A stretch of 64,000 nucleotides of DNA from Blastocatellia bacterium UBA7656 (GTDB taxonomy: Bacteria > Acidobacteriota > Blastocatellia > UBA7656): the NCBI GenBank assembly GCA_002483445.1, contig DLHY01000054.1, positions 140,830 to 204,829 of the forward strand. Reading direction: 5' to 3'. Positions 18,893-28,715 of this stretch are shown in pieces (positions within the stretch are counted from its first letter, which is position 1; the number at the start of each line of letters is the position of its first letter). The notes below the pieces were generated by a model. It was given only the letters and a program-made list of their open reading frames with translations, was not told where the DNA came from and ran no database searches. The position numbers and the translations under genes were made by a program.

Positions 18893-19765
18893 TCAGTTAC
18901 CCGCGCGGCCCCAGTGGCGCCAGTCGAAGCGGGTTGAGTTTGTCAGCCACTCCGCTTCGAGCCGCTCGACCGAGGGTTGAGTTTGATCCCAGTTGATTAT
19001 GGCCACTCCGCCCTCGGTGAGAGGCCAGCGGCCCGAACGCTCATAGCTGCATTTGCCGAGGCCGAAAACTGCGGTCGCTCCGATCCGCCACTCCTCGACC
19101 CGGTCGTAATGAGCGAAGAAAGCATATCGCGGTTGAGTTTCTTCTATGACGAATCGCAGGGACGGGCTGCCTGACATGCCGCGGTAATCTTCCACCTCCA
19201 GCCCGTCGGGACAGTCATGCGAGATGAGTATGTCGAAGGAGAGCGACCCTTCGGCGGCAAGTTCGAGCGCGTCTTCATCCGACAGGTGATAGCGCGTCGG
19301 GCGACCTTTTTTATGACGGCGATTGGCTACGCCCGAAATGCCAGCGACTCGCACCTTTTCCTCTCCCGATTCAAACGTCCAGATGCGGCCTGATTTCAAT
19401 GCGCTTATGCGACCGTCCTCGGAGACTGAATAGATCGATTCATCGGTGGGGGCGGATCGCTCGCGCTCGTCGAGAAAATGAAAGTCTTCGTGATTGCCCG
19501 GAATGAAGATGAGCGGAGGGCGCGGATCGATCAAAGTCGCGGGCGGATTCGATCCGGCAAACTGGGCAAAGCCAAGCTCATCAGGATCATCTTCGGCCCA
19601 CCGCTCAGTCGCCTGATCAAGCTGCGAGTGATCTTTGAAAGCCCCCATATCGCCGCACTGAAGTATCAGATCGATTGCGCGGCCCGTTTCCTTCTGCCAG
19701 CGTCCCAGGACTCCGTACATCAGGGCCAGATGGCCATGCACGTCTCCAACTACGGCTATGTTCAT
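18893..19765 (-). CDS. calcineurin-like metallophosphoesterase
   Basis: A 290-residue protein with the complete motif set of the family: AVVGDVHGH near the N-terminus, LQCGDMGAF, IPGNHEDFHF, a histidine in LISHDCPDG and a later FAHYD. These residues bind two metal ions for phosphodiester or phosphomonoester hydrolysis. No signal peptide is present. ATG 19765 is chosen because GAGG lies at the right distance; the open frame reaches further upstream only by reading through a run of ten G. The gene follows the DUF4062-NACHT gene with 47 bp between them and contains three exact AAACTCAACC decamers in different codon contexts. The substrate is unknown; signalling nucleotides are plausible given the context. 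Confidence 0.85.
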   Translation of the reverse strand: MNIAVVGDVHGHLALMYGVLGRWQKETGRAIDLILQCGDMGAFKDHSQLDQATERWAEDDPDELGFAQFAGSNPPATLIDPRPPLIFIPGNHEDFHFLDERERSAPTDESIYSVSEDGRISALKSGRIWTFESGEEKVRVAGISGVANRRHKKGRPTRYHLSDEDALELAAEGSLSFDILISHDCPDGLEVEDYRGMSGSPSLRFVIEETQPRYAFFAHYDRVEEWRIGATAVFGLGKCSYERSGRWPLTEGGVAIINWDQTQPSVERLEAEWLTNSTRFDWRHWGRAGN

Positions 19766-19788
19766 AAGCATCCTCGCGACAGGCGCGA

Positions 19789-19798
19789 CCCCCCCCCC
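19789..19798. repeat. homopolymer of ten C (G on the gene strand)
   Basis: An uninterrupted C10 run lies 24 bp upstream of the phosphoesterase start, in the 47-bp gap after the NACHT gene. Such tracts can vary in length by slippage, or may reflect a sequencing artefact. Confidence 0.7.
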
Positions 19799-19812
19799 GC
19801 GCATAAAACCAC

Positions 19813-22125
19813 TTATTGCTCAGGGAATCGCTCAAGCGCCAGTCGATAATCCTCCTGAAGCTCATACACTCCGCCGTAAATCTTTCGCGCTTCTTCGCCC
19901 CGGCCTGTTGTCACCACCGCGACCTGCACGCATTTGGCTTCGAGGAACTCGAAGTCGGTCAGCGTCGCGTAAAGCTCTTCCCATTTTTCGCCCATCGTCT
20001 GTTGAAAGGGAAGCTCCGCGAGCTTGCGCAGATTCGGCGCGTTGCTCTGCTCGTCGAAGAGCTTCTGACCGGCGAAATAATCTGCAAGCAGAGCGTGCCG
20101 CTCAGGCTTCTCGTCTCCCGAAAGATAATCCCGCTCGATGACTTCGCGAAGCTGGCGGTGATAGAAAGTCATAAGAGTCGCCCCGTCTGCGTCGCGCTCT
20201 GAAAGGTAAGGCTCAAGATCGAAGTACAATCGCGACCAGACCACTACGGGCAGTCTCCGTTCGGGCGGCGTGTGATGAGAACGAAGCTCGAAATCATTGA
20301 AGGCTGATTCATCCTGCGACAACACATCGAGCATTTCATCTTCAGTCAATCCGTTTTTCGCCGCAGCCAGATAGCTGAGGCTTCGCGACACTATCATCTC
20401 TCCGTGCGCGGCGTCTGAAGAAAGCCGACGGAAAAGATCGCGAATGATCCCTGCGGTGTCGCGGCTCAACACGACGGGCGCATGGAAGGATTTCCATCGC
20501 CGCGCTTCTTCGAATGCAAGTTTGAGATAAAGCGGCAACCCGTTGCTCTGGAATTTGCTCAACACTTCTTCTCTCTGAACGGGTTGAAGCGCGCGGCCCG
20601 CCGACGCAAGCCACAGGTCGAGCAACTCATGGCCTTCGTCTCTCTGCATAGGCTCAAGCCTTATGATGTCGTTTGGCGAAAGTTTCCTCTCAAGCGCAGA
20701 CAAACATTCACCCTCAAGAGTGGAAACGATGAGGCGGACGTTTCGAGGCAATGGTGATGGGAGCCATGCGAGATTGCGCGAGTGGTTCGCGTCGGAGAGT
20801 TGATCGAGCGCGTCAAGGAATATGACGAGCGGTTTTTCCTTTGAAGCCAGCGCCAGCCTTTTGAGCAATTCCTGAGTCAGTTCTTTGTACTCGCTCGGTA
20901 TGTCGGCTTCGTCCGCCTCATAGATTCTGGAAATCTGGCGGCAGAGACTTTCTATCAAGGCTCGCCCGTCGGATGACGCGGGAGTCGCGCCTATAAAGCG
21001 CGTGATTATCTGCTCGCCGTATCGCGCGCGCGACTGCTCGACTGCGCGCGCAAGTAGAGCCGACTTGCCCGACCCCGACTCGCCTGCAATGGCCAGCGGG
21101 CGAACGGATTCATCGCTGAGATAATTTTGGATAGCTTCAAGGGCGGCAGCGCGGCCTGTGAAGAACTTTGCGCGATCCTCGCCGAAAGCGATGTGATCGT
21201 TTATCTCTCTATCAATCGAGTCGATGCTTTCGATCCGGGCAATCTCATCTTTGACGACCTGCGACAGCGCGCGAAAAACATCCTCGCACAGACGATTGAT
21301 GTTATCCGAAGAAATCCCATCGCCGTTCCATCGCGCTTCATAGTCGAACGTATTACGGGGGAGAAGCCGTCGCAGTCTGTCTTTGAGCGATCCAAGCCGC
21401 GCCTGAGCTTCCCGGTCAGGCTGTCCGTTTTCGTCCCTGTCGATGAAGCCCCCTGCGACCCCAGAGCGCGGCAGATCGTTTACTAAATCTTCGAGGTTCG
21501 CTATTCGTCTAAAGAAGCAGAAGACATGATCCTGAGCGTCAGGAACGCCAAGCGCGCCCGCGATGATTTCCTGTTCGGTGGCCGACGTCTCATATTTGAT
21601 CCGCTCCTTTTCCTCGATTTCCCGCGTCGCTTTGAGCAGGAGCCAGCGAAGAGGGCGCTCGACTCTTTCTTCCCACACGCTGAAGTCCGCGAACTCTCCA
21701 CGCCTCGGTTGAAGCGAGTAGACCGCAGGCAGAGCGTTGTCATCGCGCCGATACCAGTCGGTGAGCAATTGTTTTTCGGATTCATCAATCCGGCTGACGA
21801 TTTCTTCGAATTCATCCGAGGGGATTTCTGAAGGCGGCGGACGCCAGCCGTAGCGGTCTCCGAGCAGCACTATGAAGTTGGGTCGCGGCGATGCCCGTTG
21901 AGAGCGGCGAATTTCATCAAGGCATATTTTCATCGTCTGCTGATCAAGCGCGGCTTCTTCGCGCACTCCCCATCGGAGATCGACGGCCTGAAACCGGCAG
22001 CCGTGGCGGAGGCAAAGCTCGCGCAATAGGGGAAAGACTTCGCGCTGAAGGGCGTTGCGCTCTTCTTTCATATCGCTGAAAGTGGAACTGACGAATATGC
22101 GAAAGGTTCTTGTTGTCTGCGCCAT
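19813..22125 (-). CDS. DUF4062-NACHT/STAND NTPase, 770 aa
   Basis: The N-terminus (RTFRIFVSSTFSDMKEERN) is the DUF4062 signature, found at the start of large STAND ATPases in bacteria and in animal TEP1/NPHP3/NWD1-like proteins; it continues to VLLGDRYGW near residue 100. A NACHT-type ATPase follows, with Walker A AGESGSGKSA and Walker B LVIFLDALDQLSD, then a helical region. Unlike its paralogue at 23521-28203 it has no WD40 propeller, ending soon after. STAND proteins oligomerise upon ligand or partner sensing. GAGAGG lies before ATG 22125. The first 159 bp of coding sequence are identical to the paralogue, pointing to recent duplication or gene conversion. Confidence 0.85.
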   Translation of the reverse strand: MAQTTRTFRIFVSSTFSDMKEERNALQREVFPLLRELCLRHGCRFQAVDLRWGVREEAALDQQTMKICLDEIRRSQRASPRPNFIVLLGDRYGWRPPPSEIPSDEFEEIVSRIDESEKQLLTDWYRRDDNALPAVYSLQPRRGEFADFSVWEERVERPLRWLLLKATREIEEKERIKYETSATEQEIIAGALGVPDAQDHVFCFFRRIANLEDLVNDLPRSGVAGGFIDRDENGQPDREAQARLGSLKDRLRRLLPRNTFDYEARWNGDGISSDNINRLCEDVFRALSQVVKDEIARIESIDSIDREINDHIAFGEDRAKFFTGRAAALEAIQNYLSDESVRPLAIAGESGSGKSALLARAVEQSRARYGEQIITRFIGATPASSDGRALIESLCRQISRIYEADEADIPSEYKELTQELLKRLALASKEKPLVIFLDALDQLSDANHSRNLAWLPSPLPRNVRLIVSTLEGECLSALERKLSPNDIIRLEPMQRDEGHELLDLWLASAGRALQPVQREEVLSKFQSNGLPLYLKLAFEEARRWKSFHAPVVLSRDTAGIIRDLFRRLSSDAAHGEMIVSRSLSYLAAAKNGLTEDEMLDVLSQDESAFNDFELRSHHTPPERRLPVVVWSRLYFDLEPYLSERDADGATLMTFYHRQLREVIERDYLSGDEKPERHALLADYFAGQKLFDEQSNAPNLRKLAELPFQQTMGEKWEELYATLTDFEFLEAKCVQVAVVTTGRGEEARKIYGGVYELQEDYRLALERFPEQ

Positions 22126-22258
22126 AAAGCCTCTCTTCAGTCATGCAAACCTGCAATAAGATGATGTTAGCTTGGCGATCAGCAGATGGCCTTCGAACGC
22201 CCTGGGCTGAAGCAACACAAGCCTGGTGTATCAGCTTTTTCACTATATCCATGAGAGT

Positions 22259-23617
22259 CTACTGCCGCCAGAAACGCAGCCACTTTCTTTTTGCAGGCTT
22301 ACCAGCGCCAGACTTCATCCTGGCCCTGAACGAAGGCGGCAGTTGTTCTGTTACGGCCTGAAGAAATGCATGGAACTCCCAGAGGTTGGTCAAATCGACG
22401 TCGTTATGGCGAGCGAGGGCTTCGATTCCGGCTCTGCCCACTCCTATCGACTCAAGACCATCCAGCATTCCGGACACATCCGCCTCTCTTTTTTCATATT
22501 CCTGCTGCATCTCATCCATCTGGTTCAGGAAGTTTGTCTTCATCTCCAGCAGCGCATCAGTATCGGGAAGTCGGTCGATTACCTGACGCGCTTCAGCAAT
22601 GCGACCGTATTTAATGAGTCGCTGGCTCTCCTCGATTGTAGATTCGATCTCTTTATGAAATTGCTCGGCTTCGTCGATCTGGACCATGAGTTCCTTTTTA
22701 AGCTGCTCGACTTCTACAAAGGTACTATGAATCGTTTCGATGACCTGGCGAGCTTGATCAAATTGCGCCTCCTCGGCAAGCCTTCTGCTTTCCTCTAATG
22801 CTTGCTGGATACTTTTATGTTCCTGCTCGATCTTGTCGATTTGTAGGATTAAAGCCGTTTTCAACTCCAGGACATGGCCTGGGGCATCCGGGAGCTTTTC
22901 GATCTCGTGTCGGGCCTCCGCCAACCGTCCTTCCTGCGCTAGATTCCGACCGTTCTCAACTGCAGCCGCTATTGCCTCGCGCAACTGTTCAGCCTCTTCG
23001 ATCTGGGCCAGAAGTTCCTTCTTAATCTGCCGCACTTCCGGAGATGCGTCAGGGATTGTTTCAAGGGCAGTGCGGGCTTCATCCAGGCGACCTTCCGAGG
23101 CAAGCCGTTGGAGATGGTTCAAGTCCGGCTCGATCTCGCGTCGAGCTTCAATACGACTGGTGATGCTCATCCATGTCCGTCTCGCCTCCAAAATATAATT
23201 CGGCGCCGCTTCCGGCATCGCCTCGGCCAGGACTCCTACCTCTGCCGCTTTCCCCTCTTCCAGAAGATGGCGGACCTCCCGCGCCAGAGCTTCCAGGCAA
23301 TCCATCATCTTGCGCTCTTCGCTCCAGTCATGGGATCCTCGCATCCATATCTGAGAACTTTCTCGAAGCTCTGCGAGGGCCTGCCTGACTGTGTCAGGCA
23401 AAGCGGCCTGACTTTCGGCTGCGTCTATGCGCGACAGCCAGTCCTTTTTGGCAAGAGCCAGAGCGGGAGTATCGGCAATCGCGCTCAATGTATCCCGCGC
23501 TTGAATAAGGTCTCCCTGCTCTATCTGCGACCCCGCACACTCGAACGCCTCGGCGCTGGCGAGGTACTGAGCAACGTAGCTCGGCGGGAAACCTGGCGCG
23601 CTGCGGAAAGACTCCAT
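22259..23617 (-). CDS. helical-repeat protein with four 54-residue repeats
   Basis: A protein of about 452 residues if it starts at ATG 23617 (MESFRSAPGF); the frame is open to 23710. It contains at least four successive 54-residue units of the form (R/N)LA-x-EGRL-x-EAR-x3-E-x-(L/I)PDA...LK-x-x-LL-x-QI-x-EAEQ, predicted helical hairpins or long coiled coil. It ends in a basic tail (KRKWLRFWRQ). The 5' part overlaps the end of the DUF4062-NACHT-WD40 gene by about 97 bp (190 bp for the open frame) in the -1 frame, and there is no good ribosome binding site. It may be the true C-terminus of that protein after a frameshift, or a translationally coupled partner. No enzymatic motif is seen. Confidence 0.65.
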   Translation of the reverse strand: MESFRSAPGFPPSYVAQYLASAEAFECAGSQIEQGDLIQARDTLSAIADTPALALAKKDWLSRIDAAESQAALPDTVRQALAELRESSQIWMRGSHDWSEERKMMDCLEALAREVRHLLEEGKAAEVGVLAEAMPEAAPNYILEARRTWMSITSRIEARREIEPDLNHLQRLASEGRLDEARTALETIPDASPEVRQIKKELLAQIEEAEQLREAIAAAVENGRNLAQEGRLAEARHEIEKLPDAPGHVLELKTALILQIDKIEQEHKSIQQALEESRRLAEEAQFDQARQVIETIHSTFVEVEQLKKELMVQIDEAEQFHKEIESTIEESQRLIKYGRIAEARQVIDRLPDTDALLEMKTNFLNQMDEMQQEYEKREADVSGMLDGLESIGVGRAGIEALARHNDVDLTNLWEFHAFLQAVTEQLPPSFRARMKSGAGKPAKRKWLRFWRQ

Positions 23618-26600
23618 CGGAGGCGTTGAGAGATGCCCAGACCGGCTAAGGAGGGAACCGCCGTTTTCGATTCGCAGACATGCACTTCGCCCATCTTGTC
23701 GACGATACACAATCCGGCATCCTCGTTAATAAAACTGGCGGCGACGGGCTTAACGTCGAGGAAGGTTCTCAGCAAGTGCAGTCCCGTTCGGCTGTCCCAG
23801 ATCATCAGGTTGCCATCTTCGGAGGCAGAACAAGCCATATAGCCGCTATGGGAGCAGTTGACCGCGACAACCGGCACGCCATGTTCGATGATGGTCAGCC
23901 TCCGCCATTCCTGATCGTATTGCCAGGACGACGCTTCACCGTCTTCAGTCCCGACGATGACAGCGCCGGAAGTATCCTGACATATCGCGTTCACAGGGGC
24001 CGACAGCCACTGAGGAGGGGAGTGTTCATTTCGCCTCGTATCCCACACTCGAAACTCGCCTCGGAGCTTTATCTCACTTCCCTCCGTCTTGTTTGCGTAT
24101 CCTGCCACTACGGTTTCAGGCTCGCGGCCAATCTCGAATACCTCACATGAGATGGCAGGCGTATTCGGGCTGAGTATCCCTACGGCAGGAGGACACGGCA
24201 CGACCAGAGGGACGCCGGTTTCAAATGCGAGCAGAGGATAGATCATCACGCCCTGAGCAGACCCTAATAGGACATGACAGGAATCGTGACCGGGTTGCAG
24301 ACGAATCCTGCGAAACCGACTGGGTTCCAAAAGCGTTTCTGCTGAACCAAGAGCATCCGCTACTGCTGAAATATTGAGCGACAGCAGAAGGCGTTTCTCG
24401 ACCAGATGAAAGACCTGAATGACGCGATGAGTAGCGAACGTAAGCTCTTTGACCGGGTAGCATATAAGTATCGCCAGATCGCCAAGCACGTCGAAATCAC
24501 GAGCAAAAAGCGAATCAGATAAAGCTATACTCTCTTTTGAAGCCGTATCACTCAGGCTTGCAAGAACCAAATGGTCGCCGTGCAGGATGATCGCTCTGGA
24601 ATCTTCTATCCTGGCCGCGAGCGCCGCCTCATGCTCTGTATGAAAAACAAGATCGTTGTCACAGCGATTGTAGACGAACACCTGACCGGCTCCGTTCCCC
24701 AGAGCGATTCGCTTGCCGCTCGATGAGAAAGAAGCCGCGGTGATTGAAAACACGTCCTCGTGGATGAGATGCGGAGCGGTGTCACCTTCAAGAGGAACTA
24801 TCCAGGCTCCGCCCTCAGCCGTTTCTACGACTATCTCGTTGCTCGCAGCAGAGCCAGCAAGGCAGACCGGCTCGCTGATGACGGATTCGCCCAGCTTGCG
24901 CGGTTCGATCAGTAAACGATCTCCGACGGCAGTCAGTTTTACCCGGTATACCGCAGTTTCGGTAAGCATGCAGATCGTCTGATTGTCTATGCTGATCGCA
25001 GATCGCGGACTGCTCGAAAAGCTCTCGCCCGTGAATTCCACACTGACGGGGTTGGGGCCGGATGCAGATTCATCAAGAATCACACACCCTATCCCGCCGC
25101 GCTTCGACAGCGTTAGCTCGATCAACCGGGGAGGCGTATCCTGAGAGACCACCGTTGATGTAAAAACCACCGGACTCCCTGAACCGAAATGCTTCACTAA
25201 AGAGCATTCTTCCGTTGTCAAATCCGCCACCCAGACCGTCCCTCCCGCTTCAGCCCCGCTTGGCATCCCCGCGCCGGCTATCAGGCGAGAGTCGCTTTCC
25301 CAGCGAACCGAGTAAACCCATTCCCACACTCTGAAGTCACAGCGGCTGCTGCCGTCTGTTTCCCAAACAGATATGCCTGAGATAAACGGGCTTGGTTCCG
25401 GGGAACCGTAGCCGCCTGCAAGGAATTTCCCATTGGGTGATACCGACAGAGATCGAACAGCCGAGGGAGGAGTGTCGCATCGCTGCCATAGATCGCCTCT
25501 TTCGGTATCCCAAACCCAGACCTCACGAGCTTCTGTTGATACGGCGAGACGGCTGTCGTCACCCCAGAAGGCCAGCGATATCACCTTCCCGCCGTGTTTC
25601 TGCGCTACGGTGCCAGCCGTCTTTCGCAGCCACGCAGCGCCGGGAAAACCTCTTCCTCTCATCAACTCTTCTGCGGCAGCCCGAACGTGCAGTCTTGAAG
25701 AAGTGTTATAGGCTTGTTGATAGATGAGGCCAGGGGACTCCCTGAGAAAGTGCGCTTCGTGTGAAAGGAAACGCTCAAAATCTGCTATCCGATTGCTGTC
25801 CGACCATCTGGACCCTGATGCGCTTCTTGCAGCAACATAATCATCCATCAATCCATAAATCATTCCCGCCGCGCACTTCGTCTCCATGAATTTGAGGTCG
25901 CAAAGAGTCGCCTCGATCTCTTCCCACATCTCGCCGCAGGTTTGTTGGAAGGGCAGTTCCGATACCTTCCGAACATTAGGAATCTGCTCGCCAGCCTTTT
26001 CGATCCGCAAAGGCTGGGAGTCAAAGTACACTGCTAACGCCCGGTGGCGCACTCGTTTTGGCTCGTCCTGGAGATAATTGTCCTTAACCGCATCTTCGAC
26101 CTGCCGATGATAAAACGAAAGCAATGAAGTTCCGTCTGCGCTGCGTTCACTCAGATAAGGCTCTAAATCAAAGTAAAGCCGGGACCAGACGATCACCGGC
26201 AATCTCTCTTCGGGCGGCGTGTGTCTGGCGCGACTCTTGAAGTCGTCAAGCACCTCTTTGTCGCGCGACAAAATGTCGAGCATCTCGTCCTCGCTCAGAC
26301 CATTCTTCGACGCCGCCAGATAGCCTAAGCTGCGCGAGACGACAACTGCGCCGTGGTTGGCATCCTGCGACAACCATGCGAACAACTGCCGGATAATGCC
26401 TGGTATGTCAGGCGCAAGACTGACTTTCGGACTATATGACTTCCACCGCCGCGCTTCCTCGAAGGCCAGCTTGAGATAGAGCGGCAGTCCCCCTTGCTCA
26501 CCTCCACGCTCGGCATCGCTACCTTCGTCCTTATGCCTGGATGACTCGGCAAACCCTGTCAGCACTTCTAGCTCCTGATGTGGCTGTAACGTTCGGCCCT

Positions 26601-28203
26601 CTTGGCTCAACCACCTGTTCAAGAGATATTGTCCTTCGCTGGCGGGCATCGGCTCCAACCTCACGATGTTAGCCGCAGGAAGCTTTCGCCCGAGCGCGGT
26701 CAAGCACTCGCCCGGCACAGCGGACACGATCAGCCGGACATTCTCAGGCAACTGAGCAGGCAGCCAGATCAGATTTCCGGCGCGATCAGCATCAGAGAGT
26801 TGATCAAGCGCGTCGAGGAACAAGATCAGCGGGTTGTCTTTCGTAGCAAGCGACAATCGGGTCGATAGTTCTTTAACCAGTTCCTTGTACTCAGTCGGAA
26901 TCGTCGTCTCATCGCCGCCGTAATGACGAGTTATCTGTCGGCAGATGCTTTCAAGCAATGACCGGCCATCGGATGAGGCAGGCGTCGCACCGATGAATCG
27001 CGAAACAATAAAGCTTTCCGCATTGCGCGCTCCGCATTCCGCAGCCGCTTTGGCCATCAGCGCCGATTTGCCTGACCCGGACTCGCCCCAGATGCAGAGG
27101 GGCTGACGATTCGATCCGCTCACGTAGCTGCTGATAGTTTGCAGAATCGCGGCTCGACCGATGAACGCCCTCGCACGATTCTCGCCAAACTCCGCATGAT
27201 CGAATATCTCTTTTTCGAGCGGCTCGATCTTTCCCAACCGAACGGTCTCATCAAGTATGGCGCTCGCCAGTCGCTTCCACACGTCCACACACAGAGTCTC
27301 AGGGGAATTGGGATCGTCAAGGAGACGGAGACAGGCTTCTAGTTTCTCAGGCAGCTCTCCGATGTGCGCGGTTGAAGCGCCCGTGCCAGTCCAGTCGGCT
27401 TCGTAGGAGTGGATATTGTCCGGCAGCCGCTTCTCTAACTCGCCCTTGAGCTTTTTCAACAGGGTGTCGGCTTTGGCATCAAGTTCCCAGTTTTCATCCA
27501 GGCCGAGAAAATCTCTTGCGCTTTGATCGCGCGGCAAGCCGCGGATCGAACGGAAGAAACAAAACACGTGTTCGTTTGCGTCAGGCACCCTCAGCGCGCC
27601 AGCGGCTATCTCCTGCTCAGTGGCTGAAGCCTCATACTTTCGACGCTCGTCATCGCTCAACTCCAAGCCCTCGATTGCGCGAAGCAGAATCGCGCGCAGA
27701 GGCCGCTCGACTTCACTGTCCCAAACCTGAAAATCGGCGAAGCGATCACTGCGAGGCTGAAGGCAGTAGACCCCCTCCTGCTCTGAGTTTTCATCACGCT
27801 TGTAGCAGGCGTTGTCGTCTCTTTTGTACCAGGCATCAAGCAGTTGTCGCTCGCTCGCATCAGTAGTCGTCTCGTGTATATGATCGAACTCGCGCGCAGG
27901 AATTTCAGCGGGCAGTGGACACCATCCGTACCGGTCGCCGAGCAGTATGATGAAGTTCGGCCTGGGAGAGGCACGCTGCGAACGTGAGACTTCGTCCAGA
28001 CATATCTTCATGGTTTGCTGATCGAGTCCGGCTTCATCGCGCACTCCCCATCGGAGATCGACGGCCTGAAACCGGCAGCCGTGGCGGAGGCAAAGCTCGC
28101 GCAATAGGGGAAAGACTTCGCGCTGAAGGGCGTTGCGCTCTTCTTTCATATCGCTGAAAGTGGAACTGACGAATATGCGAAAGGTTCTTGTTGTCTGAGC
28201 CAT
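23521..28203 (-). CDS. DUF4062-NACHT-WD40 protein, 1560 aa
   Basis: The domain order is DUF4062 (1-130, RIFVSSTFSDM), NACHT/STAND ATPase (Walker A GESGSGKSAL, Walker B LILFLDALDQLSD), a helical region, the HEAHFLRESPGLIYQQAYN module shared with three other WD40 proteins here, and a C-terminal propeller with many degenerate WD40 blades. This is the layout of NLR-like/TEP1-like sensors that detect a ligand through the propeller and oligomerise through the ATPase. AGGAGGAGAG precedes ATG 28203. The last 60 or so residues (SLSAARQVSRRATLLS...) are Ser/Arg-rich and look like an out-of-frame reading of the next gene's start, so a frameshift near 23600-23700 is suspected. Confidence 0.82.
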   Translation of the reverse strand: MAQTTRTFRIFVSSTFSDMKEERNALQREVFPLLRELCLRHGCRFQAVDLRWGVRDEAGLDQQTMKICLDEVSRSQRASPRPNFIILLGDRYGWCPLPAEIPAREFDHIHETTTDASERQLLDAWYKRDDNACYKRDENSEQEGVYCLQPRSDRFADFQVWDSEVERPLRAILLRAIEGLELSDDERRKYEASATEQEIAAGALRVPDANEHVFCFFRSIRGLPRDQSARDFLGLDENWELDAKADTLLKKLKGELEKRLPDNIHSYEADWTGTGASTAHIGELPEKLEACLRLLDDPNSPETLCVDVWKRLASAILDETVRLGKIEPLEKEIFDHAEFGENRARAFIGRAAILQTISSYVSGSNRQPLCIWGESGSGKSALMAKAAAECGARNAESFIVSRFIGATPASSDGRSLLESICRQITRHYGGDETTIPTEYKELVKELSTRLSLATKDNPLILFLDALDQLSDADRAGNLIWLPAQLPENVRLIVSAVPGECLTALGRKLPAANIVRLEPMPASEGQYLLNRWLSQEGRTLQPHQELEVLTGFAESSRHKDEGSDAERGGEQGGLPLYLKLAFEEARRWKSYSPKVSLAPDIPGIIRQLFAWLSQDANHGAVVVSRSLGYLAASKNGLSEDEMLDILSRDKEVLDDFKSRARHTPPEERLPVIVWSRLYFDLEPYLSERSADGTSLLSFYHRQVEDAVKDNYLQDEPKRVRHRALAVYFDSQPLRIEKAGEQIPNVRKVSELPFQQTCGEMWEEIEATLCDLKFMETKCAAGMIYGLMDDYVAARSASGSRWSDSNRIADFERFLSHEAHFLRESPGLIYQQAYNTSSRLHVRAAAEELMRGRGFPGAAWLRKTAGTVAQKHGGKVISLAFWGDDSRLAVSTEAREVWVWDTERGDLWQRCDTPPSAVRSLSVSPNGKFLAGGYGSPEPSPFISGISVWETDGSSRCDFRVWEWVYSVRWESDSRLIAGAGMPSGAEAGGTVWVADLTTEECSLVKHFGSGSPVVFTSTVVSQDTPPRLIELTLSKRGGIGCVILDESASGPNPVSVEFTGESFSSSPRSAISIDNQTICMLTETAVYRVKLTAVGDRLLIEPRKLGESVISEPVCLAGSAASNEIVVETAEGGAWIVPLEGDTAPHLIHEDVFSITAASFSSSGKRIALGNGAGQVFVYNRCDNDLVFHTEHEAALAARIEDSRAIILHGDHLVLASLSDTASKESIALSDSLFARDFDVLGDLAILICYPVKELTFATHRVIQVFHLVEKRLLLSLNISAVADALGSAETLLEPSRFRRIRLQPGHDSCHVLLGSAQGVMIYPLLAFETGVPLVVPCPPAVGILSPNTPAISCEVFEIGREPETVVAGYANKTEGSEIKLRGEFRVWDTRRNEHSPPQWLSAPVNAICQDTSGAVIVGTEDGEASSWQYDQEWRRLTIIEHGVPVVAVNCSHSGYMACSASEDGNLMIWDSRTGLHLLRTFLDVKPVAASFINEDAGLCIVDKMGEVHVCESKTAVPSLAGLGISQRLRWSLSAARQVSRRATLLSTSPAPRRSSVRGRR

Positions 28204-28329
28204 GACGACTCTCCTCCTGAGTCCTGCAAACTTGTATCAAGATGCTGTCGTTTGTTGACTCACCGCAGATGGTTTTGCACTTGGCCGCGTCGATTCTGTA
28301 AAGCGTTCTTGTTTTCGCCACTATGCTTC

Positions 28330-28658
28330 TTATAGCGGTTTGCAATTGCGTGAACAGGATGAATGCAAAGAGTATGACCTTGGCCTTCTCATTAACACCG
28401 CGACCCGTCGCGGTGAAAAGCGAGAGACCAGAATCCGAAACTGTTTTAACAGTTTTTCTGCCCGATGGATGTCAACCTCCATAACAACTGCGTGCTTGAT
28501 TATAAGCCAACGAATCAAAGAGCGGCGGAAAGAAACTGTTAAAACAGTTCCCCATCATTCGCGTGCTGTCTTGCACCGCGATCAATCGCGGTGTTAATGA
28601 GAAAGCTGATGACCCTCTCCTGCACTTAACCTGTTCATCCATGTGCAAGCCGCTATAA
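28330..28658. repeat. nested-palindrome element, copy 1 (MITE-like)
   Basis: The outer ends TTATAGCGGTTTGCA and (inverted) TTATAGCGGCTTGCA enclose CTCATTAACACCGCG...CGCGGTG at 28388-28415 and its inverse at 28573-28602. Inside are AAACTGTTTTAACAGTTT and its inverse. The whole can fold into a cruciform or long hairpin. About 80 percent of it, by eye, matches copy 2 at 38378-38673. It fills most of the 512-bp gap 28204-28715; the remainder of the gap holds nothing I recognise apart from the upstream region of the NACHT gene. No transposase is encoded. Confidence 0.8.
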
Positions 28659-28715
28659 CAAATCAGCCAGACGGATAATTCCATAGACGGAGTTTGCGGA
28701 TGCGTGGTCGAGCTT

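Noticed and set aside
28388..28602. CACCGCGATCAATCGCGGTG palindromes considered as a CRISPR array
   Set aside because: There are only two facing copies per element, without regular spacers or cas genes. They form a nested inverted repeat instead.
28340..28684. Open frames within the palindromic elements whose translations share the peptide LTPRLIAV with frames near 38378-38609
   Set aside because: The shared peptide is a by-product of the repeated DNA. The frames have no start signals and differ in the rest.
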